A DNA stretch of 64,000 nt from Ensifer sp. MPMI2T (GCF_004827385.1 NZ_SRXN01000012.1:1-64000); one strand, 5' to 3'. Positions 1 to 8,053 are shown, numbered from the stretch's first letter. Numbers and translations are program-made. Notes: generated by a model from the letters alone, not told the origin.

Positions 1-180
1 CATGACAGCCTGCCGACCGGATTTGGACGTCTGTCCGGTTTGGCTGGGTGTCGGGCTGGGACGCGATGAACTACCAACGGCCGCTCCGGGCTCAAGCGGG
101 ATGTTGGCGGGCGACAGTCCTTTGACCGTCACGCGCACATAGCGGCCATTGTGAATGACGAGAAGGTTGCTAACTTGCAG
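1..180 (-). CDS. possible partial gene running off the left edge
   Basis: On the minus strand one frame stays open from about position 180 to the window edge. It has GC-rich third positions and a protein-like composition (LVIHNGRYVRVTVKG, then a Pro/Ser/Thr-rich stretch). The start is unclear because upstream it lies antisense to the HIT gene. No family is recognised. It may be the 5' part of a gene continuing left of the window, or a chance frame. Confidence 0.25.
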   Translation of the reverse strand, partial: MQVSNLLVIHNGRYVRVTVKGLSPANIPLEPGAAVGSSSRPSPTPSQTGQTSKSGRQAVM

Positions 181-182
181 CC

Positions 183-680
183 ATGGGCGCAACTCGAGAC
201 ATCCCGCAGCATTTTCACATTGCCGAGACCGAGGGATGGCTGGTGAACCATCGGGTAAACTCGGCGCTCCCTGGCTACCTTATGATCAGCTCCAAGACGT
301 TCACCAACGATCTGAGCGAGTTGCCCAGCGATAATCTGGCCGAGCTTGGTCCGCTGCTCGCAAAGGCTCAAGATGCCTTGAAACGCCTGCTACATGCCGA
401 ACGTGTGTACATCGGCCGCTATGGTCACGTTCCAGGTTATTCGATCCATTTTCATGTGATCCCTATCTACAGTTGGGTTGAGGAGTTGTTCTGGAGTGAT
501 GCCCGGTACCGGCTACTCGGAACCTTCGCAGAAGGGCCAGGAGAGACGGCGACAGATGGTGCGGAGATGACGCTGTTTGTCTGGCGCGAATTTTGTGAAC
601 GAGCGGAGCCGCCTCCGATAAAAGGACCGTCCGTCTCTGAAGCCATCGATCTCCTGCGCGGAGAATTTCAATTCTCCTAA
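183..680 (+). CDS. HIT-family hydrolase-like protein
   Basis: This 165-residue protein belongs to the histidine-triad (HIT) superfamily of nucleotide hydrolases and transferases. The N-terminal part (FHIAETEGWLVNHR, residues 11-24) and the C-terminal HFHVIP motif (residues 89-94) are typical. The motif is usually His-x-His-x-His, but here the first His position is Ser87. The middle His, which is the catalytic one in the family, is kept as His89. The substrate cannot be read from the sequence; mononucleoside or dinucleoside phosphates are usual. It lies in accessory DNA beside transposase remnants, so it may be island cargo. The first ATG of the open frame is used. Confidence 0.82.
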   Translation: MGATRDIPQHFHIAETEGWLVNHRVNSALPGYLMISSKTFTNDLSELPSDNLAELGPLLAKAQDALKRLLHAERVYIGRYGHVPGYSIHFHVIPIYSWVEELFWSDARYRLLGTFAEGPGETATDGAEMTLFVWREFCERAEPPPIKGPSVSEAIDLLRGEFQFS

Positions 681-751
681 AACCTCGATGCATGACCCCT
701 ACGGGGGCAATCCAAAGGACATTTTTGTGGTCATTGTAGAACTCCGTTGGT

Positions 752-1192
752 TTGCAAAGCTGCCAGACGGCGCAGGGAACCAATTCAGGGTTTGCGCTGT
801 CGAACACGAACGGCCCCTCCTTTATGGTTACCGGCACCTCGGATGTATCCTCTGAACAACTCAAGAAGGAAATGACATACAAGGCTGCTGAGGAAGCCCA
901 AAGGCGGGGCTACCCGGTTGTTGCGCTTGTCAGCAACTCGCCCGTGAGGACGGAGAACGGTTTACATGAGATGACCGCCTCCTACACGGGGTTCAACAGT
1001 TTCGCGGAAGCCGGAAACAGGCAGGCGCTTGCCGCAAGCTCATATCTCGAAACCTATGGCGTTTCTGGTCGCAGGCAGACAACAAAGCCGAGCAAATACG
1101 GTGGTGGTCTCTTCTACCCGACCACCGCGCAGGGACGCGCCGCCGATGCGGCCATGGATGCTGCATCCGCAGCAATATTCGGCCGATACTAA
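752..1192 (+). CDS. hypothetical protein, possible lipoprotein fragment
   Basis: A 146-residue frame starting at a TTG, because no ATG or GTG lies near its 5' end. The Cys at residue 4 (LQSC context) could be a truncated lipobox, so the true N-terminus with a signal peptide may be missing. The middle (residues 25-60) has the alternating strand and helix look of small alphaproteobacterial envelope lipoproteins. The tail is Ala-rich (AADAAMDAASAAIFGRY). No family can be named with confidence. It sits between the HIT gene and an Imm8-like gene in decaying accessory DNA, and a 5' truncation is plausible. Confidence 0.5.
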   Translation: MQSCQTAQGTNSGFALSNTNGPSFMVTGTSDVSSEQLKKEMTYKAAEEAQRRGYPVVALVSNSPVRTENGLHEMTASYTGFNSFAEAGNRQALAASSYLETYGVSGRRQTTKPSKYGGGLFYPTTAQGRAADAAMDAASAAIFGRY

Positions 1193-1499
1193 AAACCGGC
1201 GGCGTGACCGTCCTTGCGCGAGGTCAAGCGCCGTTTAACGGAGGTCGTCGAAGCGCTGCCAGCGCCGGCGATCCCGCCCGATCCGCCGGACTCCCGGCCG
1301 CGCAAGAAGGCACGCATGGTGATGATCGAGCTTGGCGGTGGACGTCGGCTCCGGGCTCAACCGTGCCGATCGCTGCGGGCAAACTGCACGGCCGAAGAGC
1401 GGACAAAACAGACATCGCCAACCCACCGCCCCGGTATCACGTGCTTGCCAACACGACGGCGCAATTGTAGCTGATCGCATCTACCGGCGAGGGCGTAGC

Positions 1500-1835
1500 A
1501 TGGTTTTAAAGTACAGCGGGTTTCACATCTGGGAGGCGGATGACTGGCAACCGGATGACTTGACCGACTTCGGTTTTTGGATGGACTTCTACGTCGGCGG
1601 CGCCAATGGAAACGACGCATTTACCGTCCTCGTTTGTAGTCCGTCATGGTTCGCGCGTGAACGAGGTGGTGAGGTGATGAGCGGTCGCAATGTGATCTTC
1701 ATGCCACGATTTGATCGAAACGACCTCGACGCTTTCCTCAAAGCCAGATGCGCAGCAGAAAGCGGCAAAAGCGTTGAATCCACGATGCTCAAAATCGATG
1801 GCATCGGTGAGTGGGAGTATCGCTATCGGAGTTGA
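1500..1835 (+). CDS. Imm8-family-like immunity protein (orphan)
   Basis: A 111-residue soluble acidic protein. The pattern of an early WxPDD, then a phenylalanine-rich strand, then FTVLVCSPSWF at about residues 40-50, matches what is known of Imm8 immunity proteins, which are encoded next to polymorphic toxins. The ATG at 1500 was chosen because the open frame upstream has poor codon use and looks like old mobile-element DNA. No toxin gene adjoins it: upstream is a degraded stretch and downstream are transposase fragments. It is therefore probably an orphan antidote left after loss of its toxin, or a self-standing protector. The family call is from remembered sequence pattern, not a search. 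Confidence 0.55.
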   Translation: MVLKYSGFHIWEADDWQPDDLTDFGFWMDFYVGGANGNDAFTVLVCSPSWFARERGGEVMSGRNVIFMPRFDRNDLDAFLKARCAAESGKSVESTMLKIDGIGEWEYRYRS

Positions 1836-2022
1836 GCCCTTCGCGCGCGGGTGCATGTCCGCAACGGGCGCGAAGCAGTCTTGCCCCGTTGCATGTCAGA
1901 TGGCTGCACAGGGTCGGATGCGGACTGATTGCCGCTGTTTCGATACGGTCGAGTAAACGATTCGGCAGCTAAGCTAACGCTGTTTATCGACTTTCGAACT
2001 AGCTACTCGACAGCGGGAGTGA

Positions 2023-2151
2023 ATTCACCAGGCTAACGCCATAGACTTCATCGACACGGTGATGGCCAGATTCGCCTTCCGAGTTCGCGAAATTCGCGCC
2101 GATAACGGGCATGAATTCCAAGCCAAGTTCGATTGGTATGTGGAAGACTAG
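2023..2151 (+). pseudogene. DDE transposase fragment (rve core, IS481/IS3-like)
   Basis: A 42-codon open stretch encodes FIDTVMARFAFRVREIR followed by ADNGHEFQAKF, the part of an rve-type integrase core around the second catalytic aspartate (DNGxEF). It begins after a TGA at 2020-2022 and ends at a TAG at 2149. Neither the first Asp nor the final Glu region is present, so this is a small internal piece of a transposase. It abuts an oppositely oriented IS3-type orfA fragment. Confidence 0.7.
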
Positions 2152-2177
2152 GCATTCGGCAAGCCTTACTGGTCCGC

Positions 2178-2258
2178 TTAACCTGAATATCCCCGCTCAG
2201 CGATCTGGCGCGCACCCGCGTCCAGCTTGAAATCGTCGCTGAAATTGGCTTTGCCCAT
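2178..2258 (-). pseudogene. IS3-family OrfA N-terminal fragment
   Basis: On the minus strand an ATG preceded by AAGGAGG opens a 26-codon frame, MGKANFSDDFKLDAGARQIA and so on. This is the start of the helix-turn-helix OrfA of IS3-family elements (family pattern FSxxFKxxAVxxI). It stops at a TAA after ERGYSG, where intact OrfA continues for another 60 or more residues. Codons around DAGARQ suggest a small insertion relative to the usual DAVRQ. It is a dead remnant with its ribosome-binding site preserved. Confidence 0.65.
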
Positions 2259-3443
2259 TAAGGCCTCCTTGCCTCATTTTAGGGAAGGATGTGCCTACAA
2301 ATCTAGGAGCTATTCAACCTTCTCGGCTTACGAACCCTTCCCGGACGCCTGAAATCTCTTCAAGGATGTCTCGTCGCCCCACAGCAGATGACACTTGCCG
2401 TTCCAATGCCATCGAAATTCCGATGCCGGCCAACTGCGCAATACAACCTCTGGCTAGTGCGCGCTAAGCTCGCGAGGAATGTTCGGCGCCTCGTTGCGGT
2501 CTATGCGGAGCCGCTCGATGGCTCCCGAGCCGCAATTTTCGGGACGTAATTGGCCGTTTAGAGACCGAATTTCGCGGCCGAGGAATGCCCTCTCGCACAA
2601 GGACTCGATGATTCAGCAATAACCAAGAACGGCGCCTTTTTTCGAACCCATGGGCGAGAGGGCAAGGTTGGCCTTTTAGTCCTGCATCGTTTCCTGAATG
2701 GACCTATCTGCGGAAAGTTAAATCCTTTTAGTTGCATTGATCCAGCCTCTCCGATCCTGACTCTCGTCAAGGATTCAAATCCCGTAACGCGCATTACTGA
2801 AACGACGATAAATAAATAACAACAGGTGGTTAGTCGCATATATTGAAGGTGACGATGGTTGACAATTGTGTCGGGATAGTGCCAAGGTAGCGTCATTCTG
2901 GCATCCCATAGCAACAAGTGAATGCAACCCAAGATAGCTGTCGTTCGGGCGACGAACGAGACCAAAATGAGCGCACGGTAGAACTAGCGAGTACCCAACT
3001 GGAAAGGGTCGGCAATGCGAGGGTTCGGGTCAGATCGAGTAGAATCGCGTCGACGCCCAAGCATGTGCCGGAGAGGCTTTGACATCTGTCGTCGATCGAA
3101 AGCCAATCCAGTGACTCGACGCCGAGATGCTGTCCTGGGTCAGAGACAGAGTGGTTCCCGAGCATCGCGCGACATTGTCGTGCGCATGGTTCAACAGCTC
3201 CTCACCGCTGAGCGAGAGTTTGACGCCTCTGAAACTGAGTTGGCTGAAGAATAGTCGCAGCAAACCTAACTTAAGGAGGGGATGCCGGTGCATCGCCCAA
3301 TCGTGATTGGGCTCTGCTGGAAAGCTTCGTCGATCCGGGTTTCGGATCGCCCCTAGACAGCGGGCGGCAGTCACTGCTGCCCTCTACGAGAATGTCGGCA
3401 CGTGCGCGACACGTCCCCTAACTCATGTGTACGGAGGAAGTGC
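2259..3443. other. long non-coding or degraded stretch
   Basis: About 1.2 kb between the IS remnants and the recombinase cassette. Open frames on both strands have poor codon use, internal stops or no ribosome-binding site, and none resembles a protein family. The last part (about 3140-3254) has a short open frame with a plausible C-terminus (LLTAEREFDASETELAEE) but no supported start. The AT-richer 2690-2890 part differs from the core genome and fits acquired or decayed DNA. Confidence 0.5.
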
Positions 3444-3887
3444 ATGCGTCCAGCTAGTGTACCTGTTCGTGCATTTCTTTACGCGCGGTCTGGCAGCGAG
3501 TGCCAGGATGCTCCTACTGCAAAAGTAGATGAGCAACTTCATCGCTTACTAAAGCATGCGCAAAACCGTTCATATGTCGTCGTGGGCGAAGCTAGCGACG
3601 CTTCGCAATCTGGATACAAATTCTTGCGGCCCGGGCTGATACTGGCCATGCATTTGGCGACAAGGACACCGCCAACCTTTGACGTTCTTCTGGTCACCGA
3701 TGTGTTCCGCTTGGCGCGAGATACAAGAACGCTGCTACGGATAAGGTCTTGCCTGACTGGAAGGGGCATCCGGACTGAACTCGTCGAGCCCCCTACAGTA
3801 TTGTGGGAGGCCACTCAGGAAACACCGCAGAGGGCCCTCAGAAATTTTCTTGGTATGGAAATGGGAGGACGCGATGTGGGAGAGTGA
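3444..3887 (+). CDS. resolvase-domain protein, nucleophile apparently lost
   Basis: A 147-residue protein consisting of a serine-recombinase N-terminal domain only. The start of the fold (VRAFLYARSGSECQ, residues 8-21), the RPGL segment, the DVLLVTDVFRLARD strand-helix and a trailing RGIRTELVEPP strand all match. Aligned on the usual YARVSS motif, the catalytic serine position is Gly17, with serines only on either side, so catalysis is doubtful. GGAGGA about 8 nt upstream supports the ATG at 3444. The end overlaps the next gene by 14 nt, and that gene overlaps the large recombinase, so the three look like one translationally coupled unit. It could be an accessory or directionality partner, or a decayed paralogue. 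Confidence 0.62.
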   Translation: MRPASVPVRAFLYARSGSECQDAPTAKVDEQLHRLLKHAQNRSYVVVGEASDASQSGYKFLRPGLILAMHLATRTPPTFDVLLVTDVFRLARDTRTLLRIRSCLTGRGIRTELVEPPTVLWEATQETPQRALRNFLGMEMGGRDVGE

Positions 3888-4194
3888 GCTCATTCTCACG
3901 ACAGTCCATCCAGTTCTCGAGCGAATAGCCGGAACGCCGCGCGCCAGGGAAGATCTGTTCGCGGTCATAAGCACGATCATGGAGAGCTTTGTTGACCGTG
4001 CATACGGCATTGATGCTGTCCAGCAGGCGACGGTTTTTCGTCCAGACAATGTGCCATCTGAACCCACAGCTCTAGCTCGCCGGAACCGCCGGGTACGATC
4101 CGGACAACGGAGGCGAAGTCGTGCAATCCACACCCCAACAACAAATGCGTCAAACAAGAGGAGGACAAGGTGGTGTCGGACAAAAATATCTTGA
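3874..4194 (+). CDS. unknown protein in recombinase cassette
   Basis: A 106-codon frame with a strong ribosome-binding site (GGAGG 5 nt before the ATG). It lies between, and overlaps, the resolvase-like gene (14 nt) and the large recombinase gene (25 nt). Residues 1-60 look like a folded helical protein (ILTTVHPVLERIAG, then FAVISTIMESFVDRAYG). The last 35 residues are very Arg-rich and may be either a nucleic-acid-binding tail or out-of-frame reading after an old frameshift. No family is recognised. Its position suggests a role with the recombinases. Confidence 0.42.
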   Translation: MWESELILTTVHPVLERIAGTPRAREDLFAVISTIMESFVDRAYGIDAVQQATVFRPDNVPSEPTALARRNRRVRSGQRRRSRAIHTPTTNASNKRRTRWCRTKIS

Positions 4195-5685
4195 CGTTAG
4201 GATACACCCGCGTCTCGGGCAAGAAACAAGTCAAAGAAGGAGACGGCCTCGGCTCACAGGAGGCGCGCATTCGGGAATACGCACGAAATCGCGGCTACCC
4301 CGCTCCCTCTGTGATGTTCACGGATGACCGATCTGGGGGAACAGAGGTTCGACCAGGTCTCGCAGCAATGCTCAAGTTTCTGATAAAGAACCGGAGCTCC
4401 GATTGCATCGTAATTATTGATGATATCACGCGGCTCGCGCGCGACATCACCGTACACCACAAGCTGCGTGCTGCGATTGCGGCAACAGGGGCACGGATCG
4501 AATGCCCATCCTTCGAGTTCGGTGAGAGTTCCGACGACCTGCTCGTCGAGAATCTCCTTGCCAGCGTCTCGCAGCATCAGCGGCAGAAAAACGGAGAGCA
4601 GGTTCGCAACCGCATGCGGGGGCGGCTGCTCAATGGCTACTGGTGCTTCTCGTCCAAGCCGCCTGCGTTCGAGTTCGCGAGGATCGCGGGGCAAAACACT
4701 TTGGTTCCCCAAGAGCCGATCGCATCGATCACGACAGAAGCACTCGAAGGATTTGCAAGTGGTCGGTTTCAAACACAAGCGGAAGTGCAACGCTTTCTGC
4801 AAGACAGTCCTGGATTTCCGAAACTGCCAGATGGCACGGTCAAATTCGATCGTGTGACCGAATTGCTCACCTGTGTACTTTATGCGGGCATGATCCAGTA
4901 TCTGCCGTGGGACGTATCAATCAGAAAAGGATGTCACCAAGGGCTGATCACCTATTAAACCTATCAACAAATTCAACAACGTCTGAATGAGAACGCCAAG
5001 GCGCCAGCCCGCGCTGATTTGAGCCAACATTTCCCGCTCCGCCAAGCCGTTCAATGCGCGCACTGCGGTCGGCTGCTTGGGGGGGCGTATTCGCGCGGCC
5101 GAAACGCAGAGTATCCCTACTATTTCTGCCTGAACAAGAAGTGCGAAAGCTACAGGAAGTCCTTTAGCCGTGACGAGATGCACGAGGCGTTCGAAGCGCT
5201 GCTGAAGATGATGTCTCCCGCCGAGGAGATCATTGACATCGCTTCCACCATTTTCCGAGAAGCATGGGACAAGCGGTCTGTTGGCTCCGCACAACGGATT
5301 GCTCAGCTTCGGCGGGAGGTCAGCTCGACCGAAAAGCTAATAGGACTCATGATTGATCGGATCGCGAACTCCTCCAACCCGCAGTTAGTCGAAGCGTATG
5401 AGACACGCCTGATTGATCTCCAAAGAAAGAAGGCCGCTCTCGCCGAGAAGATCGAAAACTCAGAGAAGAATCTGCCGGATTTTGATGCAACCTTACGAAC
5501 CGCCCTAACGTTTCTGGCAAGTCCTTGGAAACTATGGGAAACAGGAAAGATCGAAGATCGTAGAGCCGTGCGAAAGTTGGTTTTTACCGAACATCTTCAA
5601 TATGCCCCGGAAGTGGGCTTTCGAACCGCCGAAACTACATTGCCCTTCAGGGTGTTAGCAGACATAGCGGCGCGCGACATTGAAG

Positions 5686-5770
5686 TGGTGCGGACGACGG
5701 GGATCGAACCCGTACGGGCAAGCCCGAGGGATTTTAAGTCCCTTGCGTCTACCAGTTTCGCCACGTCCGC
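5686..5770 (-). tRNA. tRNA-Leu (UAA)
   Basis: An 85-nt class II tRNA on the minus strand with an encoded CCA (TGG at 5686-5688 on the plus strand), a GCGGACG/CGTCCGC acceptor stem, a long variable arm, GGTTCGATCC in the T arm and anticodon TAA in the loop CTTAAAA. Its 3' end faces the recombinase gene, whose frame continues antisense through it. This is the arrangement expected for an element inserted at the 3' end of a tRNA gene. The tRNA appears intact. Confidence 0.96.
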
Positions 5771-5933
5771 CTGCGGCCTAGATCAAACACTTAGGAGATT
5801 CAGTCAAGGGAATGTTTTGCGGCTCGTGTGCTCGTGCTCGGCACCGTCCGTTTCTGCAGTCGGGCCGGGTCATCGAAACCGCTCCGTAGCGCCGGCCGAG
5901 TGCCACGTCATCATGCCAAGCGAAAAATTGCGC

Positions 5934-5957
5934 GAACCCCTGATTCGCCAGGGGTTC
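5934..5957. other. perfect 9-bp inverted repeat
   Basis: GAACCCCTG and CAGGGGTTC flank a 6-nt loop. No T-run follows on either strand, so this is a weak terminator candidate. It lies inside the tail of the recombinase open frame, about 160 nt upstream of the tRNA-Leu gene. Confidence 0.4.
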
Positions 5958-6029
5958 AATCACCGCCCTTTGCTGGCAATCTAGGCTGCCTCTAAATTTG
6001 TCCTTGCATTGCTGACAGAGGGTACTGGC

Positions 6030-6269
6030 GTGCGTCCACTGCAAGCGTCATCTGACGTACCTTTGTTTCCGGAAGACCTGGACACGCTTCAGCGTGTATT
6101 CGATCGCCTCTGCCACGAGCATCGATGGCCGCGCGACAGTGCGCTCGCGCAAAGGTACGGCAGAATGCTGATCGAGGCCTATCAGGGCGGAACGACCAAC
6201 GAGCTTCATCTTCTCACAGCTGGACGCCTGTTCGTGAGCAGGTCGCGCGAGGCCAGGAGATTGGTGTGA
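6030..6269 (+). CDS. conserved hypothetical small protein
   Basis: A 79-residue soluble protein. The GTG at 6030 is preferred because GAGGG lies about 7 nt upstream; an alternative TTG lies at 6009. The core, LFPEDLDTLQRVFDRLC then HRWPRDSALAQRYGRMLIEAY, is helical and has the look of a small conserved rhizobial protein. No catalytic motif is visible. Its stop overlaps the next start as TGATG, so the two genes are probably translated together. Confidence 0.65.
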   Translation: MRPLQASSDVPLFPEDLDTLQRVFDRLCHEHRWPRDSALAQRYGRMLIEAYQGGTTNELHLLTAGRLFVSRSREARRLV

Positions 6270-6466
6270 TGGCGGACGCTTCATTCAGCCGCGACGAACC
6301 GGAGGAAAGGCGCCGTCGTATCGATGCCATGAAGGAAGCTTTTGCAAGCGCCATCGTGGCACGCCAAGCCGAACTGCACGGTCAGGAAATTCGCGACCGG
6401 CGCGCCGCCTGGAAGGCGCTCCTTCTCGGCAAGAAGTTAAGCGCCAACGGATCACCTGCGTCCTGA
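6269..6466 (+). CDS. small charged hypothetical protein
   Basis: A 65-residue, very charged and probably all-helical protein (EERRRRIDAMKEAFASAIVA). Its ATG overlaps the TGA of the preceding gene by one base, which argues for coupled translation. Function unknown. Confidence 0.58.
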   Translation: MADASFSRDEPEERRRRIDAMKEAFASAIVARQAELHGQEIRDRRAAWKALLLGKKLSANGSPAS

Positions 6467-6627
6467 AAAAAATAATGAACACCAATATGTTGCGACATCA
6501 CCTTCGCAGCAAGGATATGTCTTATATGCACATCTCGCCGGAATTGTTTCTGCTTCCGCACGAGAATGCTGACAGAAACTGACAACATCGTCTCCTATAA
6601 CCCTGCTATCGGAAAAAGGAGACAACT

Positions 6628-6996
6628 GTGCTCAAGCCCAATCTCATTCTCTTGTATGTTCAGGATCCGGCGGAAAGCTCCGCCTTCTATTCGCGCCTGC
6701 TCGGCCGCCAACCGTCTGCGTCGTTTCCCACTTATGTCGCGTTCGAATTCGATGGCGGCCTCAGTTTGGGGCTGTGGTCGATGAACGCGGAGAACTTCCA
6801 CACCTCCGGGGAAGGCAACCGCACCGAACTCGCGTTCATGGTAGAGGACGATGCCGCCGTTGAACGGCTTCACGACGCTTGGCGTCGAGAAGGCGTGACC
6901 ATAGATCAGGAACTGATGACGGCGGTCTTCGGCCGAACATTCGTCGCTCTCGATCCCGACGGCCATCGGCTCAGGGTCTGTACGCCGGACGATTGA
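6628..6996 (+). CDS. VOC-superfamily (glyoxalase/bleomycin-resistance fold) protein
   Basis: A 122-residue protein with the paired beta-alpha-beta-beta-beta modules of the vicinal-oxygen-chelate fold. The first module starts LILLYVQDPAESSAFYSRLLG, and the second ends TFVALDPDGHRLRV, the usual C-terminal strand. A GTG start is used, with AAAGGAGA about 6 nt upstream. The family includes glyoxalases, dioxygenases and antibiotic-binding proteins; the ligand cannot be told here. It is a single gene with no evident operon. Confidence 0.84.
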   Translation: MLKPNLILLYVQDPAESSAFYSRLLGRQPSASFPTYVAFEFDGGLSLGLWSMNAENFHTSGEGNRTELAFMVEDDAAVERLHDAWRREGVTIDQELMTAVFGRTFVALDPDGHRLRVCTPDD

Positions 6997-7121
6997 AGCT
7001 GCGCGACGCGCGGCGGCCGCGTACAAAACGTCCCGTCATTCGCTCGGCACGAATGGCGGGAATATCAGGCTTGTGCGAGGCGACACATCACACCATCTCG
7101 CGGTGAGACTTCGGACCGGTC

Positions 7122-7340
7122 TTAGTGGTAGTAAAAGCAATCGCAGTCGGCCTTGTAGGCGTCTTCTCCGCGCCAGACTCTGACCGCTAGTTTCGATGAT
7201 TTTCCGGTGTCGTCCAACCGCAACCCAAGCAACGAGACCGCCGCGGCCTTCGGATTGGGTGCGTCGACTTCGATAACCGATCCGACCTGATGAACGCCCA
7301 AGCGGGCGGTCCAGGTGAAGATTTGAACGCTATAATGCAT
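7122..7340 (-). CDS. conserved hypothetical small protein
   Basis: A 72-residue protein with a GGAGGA site correctly spaced before its ATG. It looks like a small beta-rich domain (YSVQIFTWTARLG, VGSVIEVDAPNPKAAA, KLAVRVWRGED) ending in a Cys- and Tyr-containing tail (CDCFYYH). Function unknown. No signal peptide or membrane segment is visible. It lies alone on the minus strand next to the DUF2188-like gene. Confidence 0.7.
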   Translation of the reverse strand: MHYSVQIFTWTARLGVHQVGSVIEVDAPNPKAAAVSLLGLRLDDTGKSSKLAVRVWRGEDAYKADCDCFYYH

Positions 7341-7428
7341 TGGAAATCCTCCGTCGCGTTGTCGCCGCGTCCGGGACGGCGTCGTCAGGGGCGAATACGT
7401 TCGGACCCATCTGCCCCCTCAATCATCC

Positions 7429-7671
7429 TCAGCCATCCTCGACGGTTGCTTCAGGTCGATCTCCCCCATCGGCGTGTTCGAAATGCCAATTTCCCTTCTC
7501 ATCCTGGAAGCTGATTTCCTCGTCGTCGCCGCCGACTTGCTGTTCGGCCGCTGCGGCCTTTGCGGCCGCCAGTGCCATCTCGCGACTGGGAAAGGGCTCT
7601 GAATACGCGTCGGCTGCCTTGTAGGCCCAGCCTCCGTCGTGTGGAACGATCGAATATGTGATCCGCGCCAT
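7429..7671 (-). CDS. DUF2188-like small protein
   Basis: An 80-residue protein that resembles DUF2188 domains: a first strand ending in GGWAYKAAD, then FPSREMALAAAKAAAAEQ, the typical helix after a phenylalanine, then ISFQDEKGNWHFE. A GGGGAG site precedes the ATG. DUF2188 proteins are small, of unknown biochemical role, and often encoded with stress genes. The acidic C-terminus (GGDRPEATVEDG) is an extension. Confidence 0.68.
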   Translation of the reverse strand: MARITYSIVPHDGGWAYKAADAYSEPFPSREMALAAAKAAAAEQQVGGDDEEISFQDEKGNWHFEHADGGDRPEATVEDG

Positions 7672-7946
7672 TCTTCACTCCCCTGGATTTCCCGGGACAG
7701 TTGCTGCCCCGGCGGACCGTTGCCGCACGATCCTTGCTGCTCCTCCTTATCAATGGCATTTGCATGCCGAACGGCGCCGATGTTAGCACAGAATGACGCT
7801 GCTGGGACACTTTTGCGATGATTTTGGCGCCTTTCGAAGCCTTCGCGAAACTTCAAGGCGCGGTCCTCGGCGCACCGCGCCGAAGGGTATTGTGTCAGGA
7901 CCCATCAGGGCGCGAGTCTTGCAGCGATCTTCGCGATATGCGCGCC

Positions 7947-8053
7947 TACAGCGCCGCGCGTCTTATGAGAACGCGCAAAGGACGCTGTAGCACTTTGAAT
8001 TGCTGCATGTTTTTATCCTTAAATCGGCTACGATCTAAGGAAACATGCAGTAG
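7947..8053 (+). repeat. interspersed double-hairpin repeat, copy 1
   Basis: About 107 bp. The first part is a nested hairpin (TACAGCG with CGCTGTA outside, GCGCGTC with its complement inside; here slightly mutated). A conserved linker, GCACTTTGAATTGC, follows. The second hairpin pairs TGCATGTTT with AAACATGCA around CCTTAAATCG and its complement. The same layout recurs about twelve times in the window. It fits the mosaic repeats known in rhizobia. Confidence 0.9.

Larger units (their letters stand above)
4170..5984 (+). pseudogene. large serine recombinase, split by in-frame TAA
   Basis: The frame from a GTG at 4170 (preceded by AGGAGGA) encodes a large serine integrase. It has a resolvase domain with YTRVSGKKQ and its catalytic Ser, DDITRLARD, then a recombinase domain to about residue 262. 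A TAA at 4956-4958 interrupts GLITY|TYQQIQQRL, where relatives have an ISF/YE-x-Y motif, so a GAA-to-TAA change is likely. The same frame resumes at once with a zinc ribbon (QCAHCG, then YFCLNKKC) and a coiled coil (about 5300-5480). The frame then runs antisense through tRNA-Leu to a TAG at 5984, so the original C-terminus is uncertain. Unless the stop is read through, only a 262-residue product lacking the zinc ribbon and coiled coil is made, probably not integration-competent. Confidence 0.8.

Noticed and set aside
1204-1480. A region resembling an IS66 accessory (TnpA) C-terminal piece (IELGGGRRLR)
   Set aside because: Only about ten residues fit, and the frame breaks right after. It is too short to call as a family remnant without a search.
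2558-2965. 135-codon minus-strand open frame in the long gap
   Set aside because: No ribosome-binding site, atypical composition and AT-rich flanks; resembles no family.
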